Assembly (NCBI GenBank): GCA_030673205.1
Contig: DAOVJP010000069.1
Coordinates: forward strand, 1-7,031
Direction of reading: 5' to 3'
Source of the DNA: Thermoplasmata archaeon
Lineage (GTDB): Archaea > Thermoplasmatota > Thermoplasmata > JAGHBH01
Length of the DNA: 7,031 nt
Position numbers and translations under genes: made by a program. Below are positions 1-5,676 of this stretch, piece by piece; position 1 is the first letter of the stretch; every line of letters starts with the position of its first letter. Below the pieces are notes generated by a model. The model had not been told where the DNA came from. It did no database searches and was given only the letters and a program-made list of their open reading frames with translations.

Positions 1-450
1 ACCAGAACCACGAGCATACTCATGTGGGTGGGTGCGAAGCACTACCCCACCGTCACGTCGTTCGTTCGGGAAGCTTCGAAGCTCGGGGTCTCCAAGCGTG
101 TGGCCCAGGTGTCGGTCGGCGTCAAGCTGGGGCGTTCCCTGATGTTCCTGGCCCACGACGAGGCGGCCCGCGTTACGTGCGAGTCGTGCCGCGGCCGCGG
201 GGTCAAGAAGGGGAAGCTGAGGATCCAGCTGCTGAAGAAGACCGGTCGGGTGTGGGAGCCCGTGTTCAAGCCCAGCAAGGGTGGGGCGGTCGAGATCCGA
301 CAGTCGGTAGCTTCGGCCAAGAGGTTCCGCGAGCTCCGCGACAGCACGCTCCAACGATCGAACAGGAAGCAGAAGTGGCGCCAGGTGCCGGGCCAGAAGC
401 TCTGTTCCGAGTGCAGGGGGCGGGGGGAGAGGCCATGCACACATTGTTGA
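1..450 (+). CDS. Small zinc-motif (DnaJ-like CxxCxGxG) protein, 5' partial
   Basis: The frame is open from the first base, so the gene probably begins upstream; an internal ATG at 22 would give 142 residues. Numbered from that ATG, there is a C53-x2-C56 pair followed by RGRG, a second pair C128-x2-C131 again followed by RGRG, and a last pair C139-x2-C142 just before the TGA stop. Such CxxCxGxG units resemble the zinc-binding motifs of DnaJ, but no J domain or other DnaJ part is visible here. The first 50 residues look like a compact alpha/beta region and the middle is very basic (many K and R). I do not recognise the family. By eye the segment is GC-rich. Its 3' end overlaps hypE in another frame, which suggests co-transcription. 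It could be a nucleic-acid-binding protein, but that is a guess. Confidence 0.6.
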   Translation, partial: TRTTSILMWVGAKHYPTVTSFVREASKLGVSKRVAQVSVGVKLGRSLMFLAHDEAARVTCESCRGRGVKKGKLRIQLLKKTGRVWEPVFKPSKGGAVEIRQSVASAKRFRELRDSTLQRSNRKQKWRQVPGQKLCSECRGRGERPCTHC

Positions 451-1436
451 AGAAGGCCGTGCTCCGCCACATATCCACAGGGAAAGGGGAGGTTGGCCTG
501 GAGGCGCTGGACGATTCGGCGGTCATAGATGATATTGTGTTCACCATAGACGGGCATACCGTGCAGCCCCTGGAATACCCCGGAGGGGATATAGGGAGGT
601 TGGCCGTGTCAGGCACCATCAACGACATCTCAGCCATGGGCGCCTCCCCCATCGCCCTCGCATCCTCGTTGATCATCGAAGAGGGCTTGGACCTTGATCT
701 TCTGGACCGCGTCATGGTGAGCATGGGGAAGGCCGCGAATGAGGCGGGAATACCTATAATGACAGGAGATACCAAGGTGGTGGAAAGAGGAGGGGTAAAG
801 GGGATGACAGTGACCACTGCGGGCATAGGACGGGCGGGGAATGCCCTGCTGCACAACAGGAACGTGTGCAAAGAACATGGAAGAGAGGTGCATTGGCTCA
901 CGGATACGAATCTGCATGATGGGGACATCCTGCTCATCTCCGGCACTATCGGGGACCATGGCATCGCCATCCTCTCCTTCCGTGAGGGATACGGGTTCGA
1001 AACAGACCTGGAGAGCGACAATGCACCGTTGAACAAGCTCATGGAGGGCGCGATGGACGTTGGGGGAGTGGTCTCGGCCAAGGATCCGACACGAGGGGGA
1101 GTGGCCAACTGTCTCAACGAACTGGCGGAGAAATCACATATCGGTATAGAGATAGATGAGACCACCTTACCGTTCAAAGACGCAGTGCTAGGCGCCTCCG
1201 AGCTTTTGGGGATAGATCCGCTCAACGTGGGTAACGAAGGAAAGATGATATTGGCCGTGGTGCCACAGAAGGCAGGGGAAGTGCTGGAGGCCGTGCGCCG
1301 CCACCCGAATGGAAAGGATGCGGCCAGCATAGGCAAGGCCAGCAGTAGAGTGAAAGGCGTTGTGATGGCCACTAAAGTAGGAGGAAGAAGGATAGTCGAG
1401 CCGCCCATAGGGGACCCGGTCCCCAGGATATGTTAG
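411..1436 (+). CDS. hypE: [NiFe]-hydrogenase maturation protein HypE
   Basis: HypE dehydrates the carbamoyl group that HypF places on its C-terminal cysteine, using ATP, and so forms the thiocyanate that supplies the cyanide ligands of the active-site iron. The 341-residue product shows the PurM-like family signatures: GAGGEAM at 3-9, DDSAV at 34-38, PGGDIG from 57, TGDTKVVERG at 118-127, SGTIGDHG at 177-184 and DPTRGG at 225-230. It ends in the diagnostic PRIC, with Cys341 as the modified residue. I chose the GTG at 411 because it keeps the N-terminal GAGG motif of the family. An ATG at 435 (333 residues) has the better Shine-Dalgarno (GGAG at 426-429) but loses that motif. The overlap with the upstream gene is 40 bases. 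Residues about 141-167 look longer than usual and rich in Cys and His. Identity is very secure; the start is not. Confidence 0.95.
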   Translation: MQGAGGEAMHTLLKKAVLRHISTGKGEVGLEALDDSAVIDDIVFTIDGHTVQPLEYPGGDIGRLAVSGTINDISAMGASPIALASSLIIEEGLDLDLLDRVMVSMGKAANEAGIPIMTGDTKVVERGGVKGMTVTTAGIGRAGNALLHNRNVCKEHGREVHWLTDTNLHDGDILLISGTIGDHGIAILSFREGYGFETDLESDNAPLNKLMEGAMDVGGVVSAKDPTRGGVANCLNELAEKSHIGIEIDETTLPFKDAVLGASELLGIDPLNVGNEGKMILAVVPQKAGEVLEAVRRHPNGKDAASIGKASSRVKGVVMATKVGGRRIVEPPIGDPVPRIC

Positions 1437-1509
1437 GAGGACCGGTAGATGGCGGCCAAGGATGAGAACAAAGGAGGATCGGCGGATGGCGGTCAAGGAT
1501 GAGAACAAA
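1436..1509 (+). repeat. Tandem 37-bp duplication of an RBS/start-codon module
   Basis: Two adjacent 37-base copies (1436-1472 and 1473-1509) match at 33 positions; all four differences are transitions. Each copy carries GGAGG, an ATG eight bases later, and codons for MA(A/V)KDENK. Copy 2 provides the real start of the ferredoxin gene (ATG 1486). The ATG of copy 1 (1449) opens a 17-codon frame that stops at TGA 1500-1502, because 37 is not a multiple of three. A third GGAGG follows at 1510-1514. Copy 1 also overlaps the last base of the hypE stop codon. Confidence 0.85.
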
Positions 1510-2358
1510 GGAGGCCAGAACCCGAAACCCTCTTCCAAACACAAGGTGATGTGGAAGGGGGGGTTGATGCACTTTATACGTATTCACAGAAGAGGGTATA
1601 TATATGGCCGCTGGACGAACAGGTTCATAGACCTGATGATACACCGCATCTTCCCCCGCATAGGGTCAAGGGGAAAGACATTCTTGGCCGATCGCTACCA
1701 CGGGAAGTTATTGCCACAGGAACACGCAGAGGCGGTGATCACATTGAACAAGAACATCCCCCTTCAGGATCTGGAGCAGATCGTCCCTTATCCCATGGCC
1801 CGGGACCTGATGCTGAAGGGATCGCCGGAGATACTGGCATACGAATGTGCCTGCAGACATTCCCGGAAGAACCCGTGCCAGCCCACGCAGGTGTGCATGA
1901 TCATAGGCCAGCCCTTCGTGGGTCTGTTCCACAAACACAACCCCGAGAACAGCCGTATCATAAGCCAGGAGGAGGGCCTGCAGCTGTTGAGGGACGAGCA
2001 CGATAGGGGGCACATGCACGTGGCCTGGTTCAGAACAGGGATGATGGACCGTTTCTATGCCATATGCAACTGCTGCAAATGCTGCTGCGGAGGGTTAGAG
2101 GCGATGACGAAGTATGACATACCCATGCTCGCATCATCCGGATACGCCGCGCAGGTGGACGAGGAGAAGTGTGTGGGCTGTGGGAAATGTATCGAGCCCT
2201 GTCCTTTCGATGCTATAACGGTGAAGGATGGCCGAGCCACAATCGACTGGGAGAAATGCATGGGCTGTGGAGTATGCGCTAGCCAGTGCCCGGAAGAGGC
2301 GCTGTCTCTGGTCTTGGACCCGAAAAAAGGCGAGCCCATGGATGTTAGAGAAATGTGA
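1486..2358 (+). CDS. Cysteine-rich 4Fe-4S ferredoxin-type protein
   Basis: This 290-residue protein ends in a classical 2[4Fe-4S] ferredoxin domain: C229-x2-C232-x2-C235-x3-C239-P, then C258-x2-C261-x2-C264-x3-C268-P. Before it lie two more Cys groups: C121, C123, C131 and C137 (CxC, then PC and VC), and a striking CNCCKCCC at 194-201. The middle part, with HAEAVITLNKN from 80 and EQIVPY from 97, matches my memory of a family of iron-sulfur proteins in anaerobic bacteria and archaea with no settled function. There is no signal peptide or clear membrane helix, so it is probably cytoplasmic and transfers electrons. The ATG at 1486 has GGAGG eight bases upstream; the in-frame ATG at 1462 has no Shine-Dalgarno at usable distance. 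It follows hypE by 49 bases on the same strand, so a link to hydrogenase assembly or function is plausible but unproven. Confidence 0.9.
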   Translation: MAVKDENKGGQNPKPSSKHKVMWKGGLMHFIRIHRRGYIYGRWTNRFIDLMIHRIFPRIGSRGKTFLADRYHGKLLPQEHAEAVITLNKNIPLQDLEQIVPYPMARDLMLKGSPEILAYECACRHSRKNPCQPTQVCMIIGQPFVGLFHKHNPENSRIISQEEGLQLLRDEHDRGHMHVAWFRTGMMDRFYAICNCCKCCCGGLEAMTKYDIPMLASSGYAAQVDEEKCVGCGKCIEPCPFDAITVKDGRATIDWEKCMGCGVCASQCPEEALSLVLDPKKGEPMDVREM

Positions 2359-2405
2359 TGTCGCGACACGATGGCGGACCGCTTTCTCTTGTCGCTCCCA
2401 GTCAT
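2359..2405. terminator. Convergent spacer, weak terminator candidate
   Basis: These 47 bases separate the stop codons of the ferredoxin gene (+) and hypD (-). They hold a perfect 10-base palindrome, TGTCGCGACA (2359-2368), and GCGGACCGC (2374-2382) followed by the pyrimidine run TTTCTCTT. No strong hairpin with a long T-tract is seen on either strand, so the call is mainly positional. Confidence 0.3.
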
Positions 2406-3497
2406 CTATTGCCGCTTCTTTCCATACTTATATGCGATGGCGCACCCACCCTCGAAGCTCACCATGCAGGGGCCCAGAGGGCTCGTGGGGCTGCACCCTT
2501 TTCCGAACAGAGGGCATTCATCCGGTTCCATGACACCCCGCAGCACATCGCCGCATTTGCATCCAGGGTGTTCCTTGAACTCCTGGCCTTCCAGGGGCTT
2601 GAGCACATCGGCGAATTTCTTCCGCGCATCCCACGCGGCATATTCCTCCCGCAGTCCCAGGCCGCTCTCGGGGATGACCGGAAAGCCGCGCCAAGCCACG
2701 TTCGTGGGGCGGAACACCTCTTCCATGAGATGAATAGCACGGGGATTTCCCTCGGGCCGTACGACGCGGGTGTACTCGTTCTCCAAACGCGCCTCGCCAT
2801 CCGAGACCTGTTTGACCAGCATATAGATCCCCATCAAGAGGTCGAGAGGCTCGAACCCGGTTATCACCTGCGGCACGCCGTATTCTTCCGTCAAAAAACG
2901 ATATGGCTCCATGCCCAGTATGACGCTCACATGTCCTGGCTCCACCAGCCCGTGCAGCTTGACCTCACCCGATTCCAATATGAAACGCAGAGCGTTGGGA
3001 ACGGTGCGATGGCATGATAGGACGGAGAAGTTGGGAGGAGGGGAGGAACGAAGCACGGTGGCGGTGGTGGGGGCCGTGGTCTCGAAGCCTATGCCGATGA
3101 ACACCACCTCTCTATCCTCCATCTTTCTGGCTATGGCCACGGCATCCTCTATGCCATAGACCACCCGCACATCTGCCCCCTCCGTCCTCGCCTTTTCCAG
3201 GCTGCCCGTTGTGCCAGGTACCTTGAGCATGTCCCCGAATACCGTTATGGTCTTTCCGCTGCGGGCCAGTGCCAGCGTCTCCTCTATCTCTTTGGGGGTG
3301 GTGACACACACGGGGCAGCCTGGCCCCTGTCGGACCCGCACACCAGCGTTCCTCAGCATCTCGTCCAACCCATGCCGCACGAGTGTGTCCTGGTGTGTGC
3401 CGCAGACGTGCATGAAACTGTACTGTTTCCCATCTATCAACGCTTTCATGCGCGCCGCTATCTTTTCCGCCATCTTCTTGTCCTGCAGGGAGAACAT
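2406..3497 (-). CDS. hypD: [NiFe]-hydrogenase maturation protein HypD
   Basis: HypD is the iron-sulfur scaffold on which, together with HypC, the Fe(CN)2(CO) unit of [NiFe]-hydrogenase is assembled; it accepts cyanide from HypE. The 363-residue product has the family's usual length and motifs: HVCGTH at 30-35 with Cys32, GPGCPVC at 58-64, GIGFETTAP at 135-143, PGHVSVI mid-protein, and a C-terminal cysteine field (C313, C315, C328, C335, C344, C352) that includes the 4Fe-4S ligands. Two adjacent ATGs exist (3500 and 3497). I prefer 3497 because GGAGG then sits seven bases away, as for its neighbours; 3500 would leave only four. The start overlaps the hypA TGA by one base, so translation is probably coupled. 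It is the last gene of hypC-hypA-hypD. Confidence 0.97.
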   Translation of the reverse strand: MFSLQDKKMAEKIAARMKALIDGKQYSFMHVCGTHQDTLVRHGLDEMLRNAGVRVRQGPGCPVCVTTPKEIEETLALARSGKTITVFGDMLKVPGTTGSLEKARTEGADVRVVYGIEDAVAIARKMEDREVVFIGIGFETTAPTTATVLRSSPPPNFSVLSCHRTVPNALRFILESGEVKLHGLVEPGHVSVILGMEPYRFLTEEYGVPQVITGFEPLDLLMGIYMLVKQVSDGEARLENEYTRVVRPEGNPRAIHLMEEVFRPTNVAWRGFPVIPESGLGLREEYAAWDARKKFADVLKPLEGQEFKEHPGCKCGDVLRGVMEPDECPLFGKGCSPTSPLGPCMVSFEGGCAIAYKYGKKRQ

Positions 3498-3985
3498 CAT
3501 GTTACCTCCTCATGGACGTGGGCGTCTCCTCTCCCCCTTCTCCCCCCATGCTCGACAGTTCCCTCTCCTGCGTCCTCTCTCCCCCTTTCCCCCTGCTCTT
3601 CCCCATCATCCACTACCACCCGTATGTTCGTGATCATGCACTCCTTTCCCTCCACTATCTCCACCACGTCCCCGCAAGTCGGGCAGGAGAATATGGGGAG
3701 GGCGAGATGATACGCTTCCTCCTCCACATAGTCCATCCCTCCCTTGTATCCGCAGGCGGGGCACTGGACCCTCGCCTTCTTCTTCACTATGTCCAATCGG
3801 GCGCCCTTCAGTAGCGGCTCCTTCTCGGTCAACACTTGGAAACCGAAACGAAGCTGCTCATGCCCCAGAAAGGTCAGCTCCCCTATCTCCAACGTCACCG
3901 CCTCTATGGACAACAGGTCCCCTCGCTCCCTAGTCTGTTCCAGCACGCCTGCCACAACGCTTTCCATCACGGAGAACTCGTGCAA
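3497..3985 (-). CDS. hypA: Hydrogenase nickel-incorporation protein HypA, with C-terminal tail
   Basis: HypA delivers nickel to the hydrogenase large subunit together with HypB. The N-terminal MHE carries the nickel ligand His2, and the zinc site is C75-x2-C78 and C101-x2-C104. The 22-residue spacer between the pairs is longer than in bacteria, as in archaeal HypA. The start is a TTG at 3985: it yields MHE, lies next to the hypC TAG with no gap, and has GGAGG seven bases upstream. At 162 residues it is longer than the usual 110-140. The normal fold appears to end near residue 127. The remaining 35 residues are rich in Gly, Glu and Arg with three His, and run to a TGA that overlaps the hypD start. 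The tail could be a disordered metal-binding region or translated former spacer. The core identity is secure. Confidence 0.95.
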   Translation of the reverse strand: MHEFSVMESVVAGVLEQTRERGDLLSIEAVTLEIGELTFLGHEQLRFGFQVLTEKEPLLKGARLDIVKKKARVQCPACGYKGGMDYVEEEAYHLALPIFSCPTCGDVVEIVEGKECMITNIRVVVDDGEEQGERGREDAGEGTVEHGGRRGRGDAHVHEEVT

Positions 3986-4240
3986 CTACGCCCCTCCTTC
4001 TCTCCCCGCATCTCCTGCGCTCTTTTCCGATCCCAACAACTCCTCCCAAAAGGAGAGTGTCTCCAGGGCTTCCTTCTCGTCCAAGAGCTGTATGGCAAAA
4101 CCCGCATGGACGATAACGTAGAGCCCCACCGTCGCCTCCACAAGGCTGATGTTCGCCTCTCGGATTATACCTCCAGTGTATTCGATCCGGGCATGGTCGC
4201 CCTCTAACGATATCACCTTTCCAGGGACTGCTAGACACAT
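3986..4240 (-). CDS. hypC: Hydrogenase assembly chaperone HypC/HupF
   Basis: HypC is a small chaperone that forms a complex with HypD, carries the iron-cyanide-carbonyl unit, and docks on the hydrogenase large-subunit precursor. The 84-residue product starts with the diagnostic MCLAVPGKV, where Cys2 is the essential ligand once Met1 is removed. It also has the conserved YVIVHAGFAI (41-50, His45), followed by LLDEKEA. The ATG at 4240 is chosen because Cys must be residue 2; an upstream ATG at 4273 would add eleven residues and bury it. AGGTGG lies just upstream as a Shine-Dalgarno. The C-terminus beyond about residue 70 is a short Gly/Glu-rich tail. Its TAG directly abuts the hypA TTG, so hypC, hypA and hypD form one tight operon. 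Confidence 0.96.
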   Translation of the reverse strand: MCLAVPGKVISLEGDHARIEYTGGIIREANISLVEATVGLYVIVHAGFAIQLLDEKEALETLSFWEELLGSEKSAGDAGREGGA

Positions 4241-4260
4241 GCCACCACCTACACGCAGGG

Positions 4261-4271
4261 GATATTTTAAC
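4261..4271 (-). promoter_or_regulatory. Candidate TATA box for the hypCAD operon
   Basis: On the minus strand this reads GTTAAAATATC, a plausible archaeal TATA element. It is centred about 26 bases before the hypC ATG, which would give a nearly leaderless transcript. A possible alternative is the AT-rich GAATATGATCT at about 4328-4338, which would leave a leader of roughly 65 bases containing the Shine-Dalgarno. The presence of that Shine-Dalgarno makes the choice uncertain. Confidence 0.4.
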
Positions 4272-4398
4272 ATTCTCCCTTTGTGGCGGATAGATTGCCG
4301 ATAACATGGGCTTAAAGCTGTGAGATCATATTCAAAACTACCATCTCGCCCAATGGCTCAACATACCTCCCCGGTCCGCACACACCCCCCAAAAAAAC

Positions 4399-4418
4399 AA
4401 AAGCGGAAGCTTTTTATA
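4399..4418 (+). promoter_or_regulatory. csp promoter: TATA box overlapping an inverted repeat
   Basis: TTTTTATA (4411-4418) is a good archaeal TATA box, preceded by the purine-rich stretch expected of a BRE. It predicts a transcript start near 4440. The box overlaps a perfect inverted repeat, AAAAGC (4399-4404) and GCTTTT (4409-4414) around GGAA, so a DNA-binding regulator could compete with TBP/TFB here. Upstream are C6 (4385-4390) and A7 (4391-4397) runs. Confidence 0.65.
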
Positions 4419-4439
4419 GTAGGGCGGAGTAGCATGGAT

Positions 4440-4554
4440 AACAAATAGAGAACGAACCAAAAGCAAGACACATTTTGGTCATCCAAATCAACGTGACTAC
4501 TTTTCTTCAATCTTTATTTAGAAATGCAGAATCGCTTCTGAGGAGGTGATTACA
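4440..4554 (+). promoter_or_regulatory. Structured 5' leader of the cold-shock gene
   Basis: If transcription starts near 4440, the mRNA has a leader of about 115 bases, long for an archaeon. It contains a 7-bp stem ACCAAAA/TTTTGGT (4456-4462 with 4473-4479). It also contains a 5-bp stem CAGAA/TTCTG (4527-4531 with 4536-4540) directly next to the perfect Shine-Dalgarno GGAGGTGAT (4542-4550). Between the stems lies a T-rich single-stranded stretch. This resembles the layout of bacterial cold-shock leaders, but regulation by temperature is inference. Confidence 0.45.
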
Positions 4555-4746
4555 GTGGAAGGAACAGTAAAATGGTACAATGGCGTGAAGTCCTTTGGAT
4601 TCATCCAGATCGAAGAGGGAAAAGACGTATTCGTTCATCAGAGCGCCCTAGAAGAGGGAGCATCCCTCAACGAGGGAGACAAAGTCTCGTTCGATGTCGA
4701 ACAGGGTGATAAGGGACCCCATGCCGTCAATGTGAAAAAGCTGTGA
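4555..4746 (+). CDS. Cold-shock domain protein (CspA family)
   Basis: This is a 63-residue single-domain OB-fold protein that binds single-stranded RNA or DNA and acts as an RNA chaperone in the cytoplasm. It opens with EGTVKWYN and shows RNP1 as KSFGFI (12-17) and RNP2 as VFVHQ (25-29). The usual SALEEG and GDKVSFDVEQG segments follow; the length is typical. The start is the GTG at 4555, four bases after GGAGGTGAT. An in-frame GTG at 4546 lies inside that Shine-Dalgarno and cannot be the real start. Tyr8 replaces the more common Phe. The gene stands alone with its own promoter, structured leader and terminators, which suits a strongly expressed, post-transcriptionally controlled gene. Confidence 0.97.
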   Translation: MEGTVKWYNGVKSFGFIQIEEGKDVFVHQSALEEGASLNEGDKVSFDVEQGDKGPHAVNVKKL

Positions 4747-4757
4747 GACTCTCACAG
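4741..4757 (+). terminator. Hairpin over the csp stop codon
   Basis: CTGTGAG (4741-4747) and CTCACAG (4751-4757) form a perfect 7-bp stem with a three-base loop that includes the csp TGA. No T-run follows directly; T-rich sequence begins about 20 bases later. It may protect the 3' end of the mRNA or assist termination. Confidence 0.45.
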
Positions 4758-4780
4758 CATTGAACACCAACACTCTTCTA

Positions 4781-4885
4781 CTTTTCATTTATTCTATTGT
4801 CTAGAATGAAAACAAGGTTCGAGGGACCAAAGGTCCCTTGTATTCTTCTTTTCATTTTTCTATTGCCCAGAGCGAGAACAAGGTT
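4781..4885. repeat. Imperfect direct repeat pair downstream of csp
   Basis: Copy A (4781-4819) and copy B (4848-4885) share 33 of 38 aligned bases, with one single-base indel; all five substitutions are transitions. Each begins CTTTTCATTT, continues TTCTATTG and ends AACAAGGTT. The copies flank the terminator hairpin at 4820-4840. They may be duplicated T-rich termination tracts or remnants of a duplicated element. Confidence 0.75.
4820..4860. terminator. Intrinsic-type terminator, probably bidirectional
   Basis: AGGGACC (4822-4828) and GGTCCCT (4832-4838) pair around AAA; one G-U and one C-G pair extend the stem to 4820-4840. A T-rich tail, TATTCTTCTTTTCATTTTTC, follows on the plus strand. 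The minus strand also has a short T-rich stretch after the stem. It fits termination of csp and of the convergent membrane-protein gene. Confidence 0.7.
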
Positions 4886-4910
4886 GACGGAGCAGTGTAT
4901 AAGGGCGTAG

Positions 4911-5675
4911 CTACATCATCTCTATCAGTTCGAGATGTTTCTTCCTCTGGAACCGAGCAGTGAATGTGATACCATTGAGGGACAGCACTCCAAGTACTTC
5001 GAGGTAACTCCCCTGTTCTAAAATCCCAACCGAATATCGGAACATGGTTATCGCATAATATATCGAGAAAAGCACCGCCCCGATGGCAAGGATCGTCCAA
5101 CCGAAGGATAAGTGCCCTCCCATAAGTCGAGACATCAATACACAGGCGAATATCAAAATATATGCCATGACACATGCGATGTACGGAAGTATATGGCCAG
5201 CCGTCTGGTGGTCGGCGGGCACCGTTCCAGCATAGTGGATCATATATAACGATTGGAGGCCAATGATCACAACTAGAATTATAACGGCCAGTGTGAGGTC
5301 GAATCGATCCGGTCGCAGACCCGCAGATCGTATCCTCCTCCATATGCCCCCGATATATACTGCAAAGCCCAGAATGACAAAGGCGGAAAGCACATCATAC
5401 GATTCGAGTATGATCGATATAACCATGCCAATGGAGATTGACACAAGCATTGTGATAATCGCGATCCACATCTTTCCTTCGGCGCTGTTCCCATACAGTT
5501 TGAGCGCGAGATACGAGAAGATCAATGCCAATATGAGGGCGGTTGCAGTGAAAGCATTGGCTATATTACCCATCGTAGCGGCCTCAAACGGCCTCCACAA
5601 GAGAATGGCCAGATCCACAAGGGCGAATACGATTAACGCGAACCTGAAATACGACATATCTCTACTCAACTTCAT
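4911..5675 (-). CDS. Polytopic membrane protein, about eight helices, unknown function
   Basis: The 254-residue product is very hydrophobic. I place membrane helices near residues 10-28, 39-58, 69-90, 95-112, 126-148, 160-181, 190-211 and a weaker one at 223-239. Charge distribution supports both ends in the cytoplasm: basic N-terminus, KLYGNSAEGK loop, RRIRSAGLRPDR loop, and RFQRKKH at the C-terminus. I see no catalytic, transport or kinase motif and do not recognise the family. The layout recalls seven-helix sensor modules of histidine kinases without a kinase domain, but this is only a comparison of shape. The ATG at 5675 lies one base after the stop of the 81-residue gene, with GGAGG nine bases upstream, so the two are surely co-transcribed and probably work together. 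Confidence 0.85.
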   Translation of the reverse strand: MKLSRDMSYFRFALIVFALVDLAILLWRPFEAATMGNIANAFTATALILALIFSYLALKLYGNSAEGKMWIAIITMLVSISIGMVISIILESYDVLSAFVILGFAVYIGGIWRRIRSAGLRPDRFDLTLAVIILVVIIGLQSLYMIHYAGTVPADHQTAGHILPYIACVMAYILIFACVLMSRLMGGHLSFGWTILAIGAVLFSIYYAITMFRYSVGILEQGSYLEVLGVLSLNGITFTARFQRKKHLELIEMM

Positions 5676-5676
5676 C

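Noticed and set aside
266..1408. Long open frame on the minus strand opposite hypE
   Set aside because: Its translation is Ser/Pro-rich low-complexity sequence without motifs, and it is fully antisense to a gene with unambiguous HypE signatures.
1462..1485. Earlier in-frame ATG (1462) for the ferredoxin gene
   Set aside because: It lies within the first repeat copy with no Shine-Dalgarno at suitable distance, while ATG 1486 has GGAGG eight bases upstream.
2359..2368. TGTCGCGACA palindrome as an operator
   Set aside because: It lies between convergent gene ends with no promoter near, and a 10-base palindrome can occur by chance.
4241..4273. Upstream ATG (4273) for hypC
   Set aside because: It would add eleven residues before MCLAVPGKV and displace the essential Cys from position 2.
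4512..4520. TTTATTTAG as a second csp promoter
   Set aside because: Transcription would begin at about 4543, inside the Shine-Dalgarno, destroying it; the box at 4411-4418 is better.
4546..4554. GTG at 4546 as the csp start
   Set aside because: It is part of the Shine-Dalgarno GGAGGTGAT; the next GTG at 4555 gives the canonical MEGTVKW start.
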